Shown here: in pieces, positions 5,971 to 6,436 of the stretch
Position numbering within the stretch: position 1 is the first letter of the stretch
Layout: every line of letters starts with the position of its first letter
Source: Ilumatobacteraceae bacterium
GTDB taxonomy: Bacteria > Actinomycetota > Acidimicrobiia > Acidimicrobiales > Ilumatobacteraceae
Assembly: GCA_016463105.1 (NCBI GenBank)
Contig: JAEMRY010000067.1
Coordinates: forward strand, 1-6,436
DNA length: 6,436 bases
Reading direction: 5' to 3'
Program-made: the position numbers and the translations under genes
Notes under the pieces: model-generated
Seen by the model: the letters and a program-made list of their open reading frames with translations, nothing else
The model's database searches: none
Told to the model about the DNA's origin: nothing

Positions 5971-6436
5971 GAGTGTTTCGTGAGTTGAAGTTTTTTGCGA
6001 ACTGCTTCTGGGCCAATGATATTGACATTCATATTTTCGAGAATCTTCACGGCACGAGAAACAAGGTCGGCGTTTGATGCCATTTCTCCGCGCGAAAGAT
6101 AAATATTGTCTTCAAGACCAACACGCACATTGCCACCTGCAAGCGCAGCCATAGCCACGAACGGCAGTTGCATTCGGCTGATTGAAAACGCCGAAAAAAT
6201 TGCACCTGGAGGCAGTTGATGCACGAGCGCCATAAATGTCGTCGGATCATCTGGTGCACCGTAGGCGATGCCCATACAAAGTTGAATCATCACGGGGTCA
6301 TCAAGCAGACCTTCGGCAATTAAATCTTTAACCATCACAAGGTGCCCTGTGTCGAATACTTCGAGTTCGGCGCGCACCCCGAGTTTTTGAACTTGCTTGG
6401 CCATCGAACGCAAAACACTTGGCGTGTTGACCATGA
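5967..6436 (-). CDS. cdhC: 3-dehydrocarnitine cleavage enzyme (BKACE family, DUF849), C-terminal half, 5' end cut by the window edge
   Basis: Beta-keto acid cleavage enzyme: 3-dehydrocarnitine + acetyl-CoA gives betainyl-CoA + acetoacetate. Only about 156 codons are inside the window, roughly the C-terminal half of a family protein of about 270-310 residues. Visible hallmarks, counted from the Met encoded at 6432-6434: ELEVFDTGHL (23-32), SRMQLPFVAMAALAGG (86-101) and GNVRVGLEDN (101-110). In the characterised lysine-pathway member Kce, the Glu of GLED is a zinc ligand and the Arg of VRVG is catalytic; both are present here (Arg104, Glu108). The two N-terminal zinc histidines would lie outside the window. 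The Met at 6434 is almost certainly internal, since the reading frame continues to the edge. The substrate is inferred from the overlapping carnitine dehydrogenase gene; Kce-like activity on 3-keto-5-aminohexanoate is the alternative, but no lysine-fermentation partner is present. Confidence 0.92.
   Translation of the reverse strand, partial: MVNTPSVLRSMAKQVQKLGVRAELEVFDTGHLVMVKDLIAEGLLDDPVMIQLCMGIAYGAPDDPTTFMALVHQLPPGAIFSAFSISRMQLPFVAMAALAGGNVRVGLEDNIYLSRGEMASNADLVSRAVKILENMNVNIIGPEAVRKKLQLTKHS

Noticed and set aside
6432..6434. ATG as a possible start of the BKACE gene, which would make it a 155-residue protein
   Set aside because: The family is about twice this length and its zinc histidines are in the missing N-terminal half; the frame is open to the window edge, so this Met is internal.
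5967..6436. BKACE as Kce of lysine fermentation
   Set aside because: The adjoining gene is a carnitine dehydrogenase/thioesterase fusion and no lysine aminomutase or 3,5-diaminohexanoate dehydrogenase is present in the window.

Overview
The window holds six protein genes, all on the minus strand and packed end to end; no stretch longer than about 12 bases is non-coding. Transcription runs from high to low coordinates: BKACE-type 3-dehydrocarnitine cleavage enzyme (partial, cut by the right edge), L-carnitine dehydrogenase fused to a betainyl-CoA thioesterase domain, a second free-standing hotdog thioesterase, an acyl-CoA dehydrogenase, an ADP-forming acyl-CoA synthetase, and a CaiD-like carnitinyl-CoA dehydratase (cut by the left edge, probably by only a stop codon). 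Three junctions are 4-nt start/stop overlaps, one is an 11-nt overlap and one an 11-nt gap, so this is one polycistronic unit whose promoter and terminator lie outside the window. No RNA genes, mobile elements, CRISPR arrays, riboswitches or convincing terminators were seen.

The genes fit one catabolic route. The distal three could turn gamma-butyrobetaine (or crotonobetaine) into carnitinyl-CoA: activation to a CoA thioester by the synthetase, alpha,beta-dehydrogenation by the acyl-CoA dehydrogenase, and hydration by the CaiD homologue. One of the two thioesterases could then release L-carnitine. The proximal genes are the known aerobic carnitine module: carnitine to 3-dehydrocarnitine (dehydrogenase), 3-dehydrocarnitine plus acetyl-CoA to betainyl-CoA plus acetoacetate (BKACE), and betainyl-CoA to glycine betaine (thioesterase). 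The first three genes have the same order as cdhC-cdhA-cdhB of Pseudomonas. The upstream half is firmly supported by family knowledge; the assignment of gamma-butyrobetaine as the substrate of the downstream half is inference from context and the CaiD-like sequence.

The organism cannot be fixed from the sequence. GC is moderate (about 45 to 50 % in lines counted by hand), Shine-Dalgarno motifs are weak or absent, genes overlap heavily and all five visible stops are TGA. The fused ADP-forming synthetase is common in planktonic Actinobacteriota, in some Proteobacteria and in archaea; a streamlined aquatic bacterium (for example Acidimicrobiia-like) is a reasonable but unproven guess.

Points that stand out: an ADP-forming ligase where the better known pathways use an AMP-forming ligase or the CoA-transferase CaiB; two homologous thioesterases in adjacent genes, one fused and one free; an Asp in place of the usual catalytic Glu in the acyl-CoA dehydrogenase; and an altered active-site loop in the CaiD homologue.
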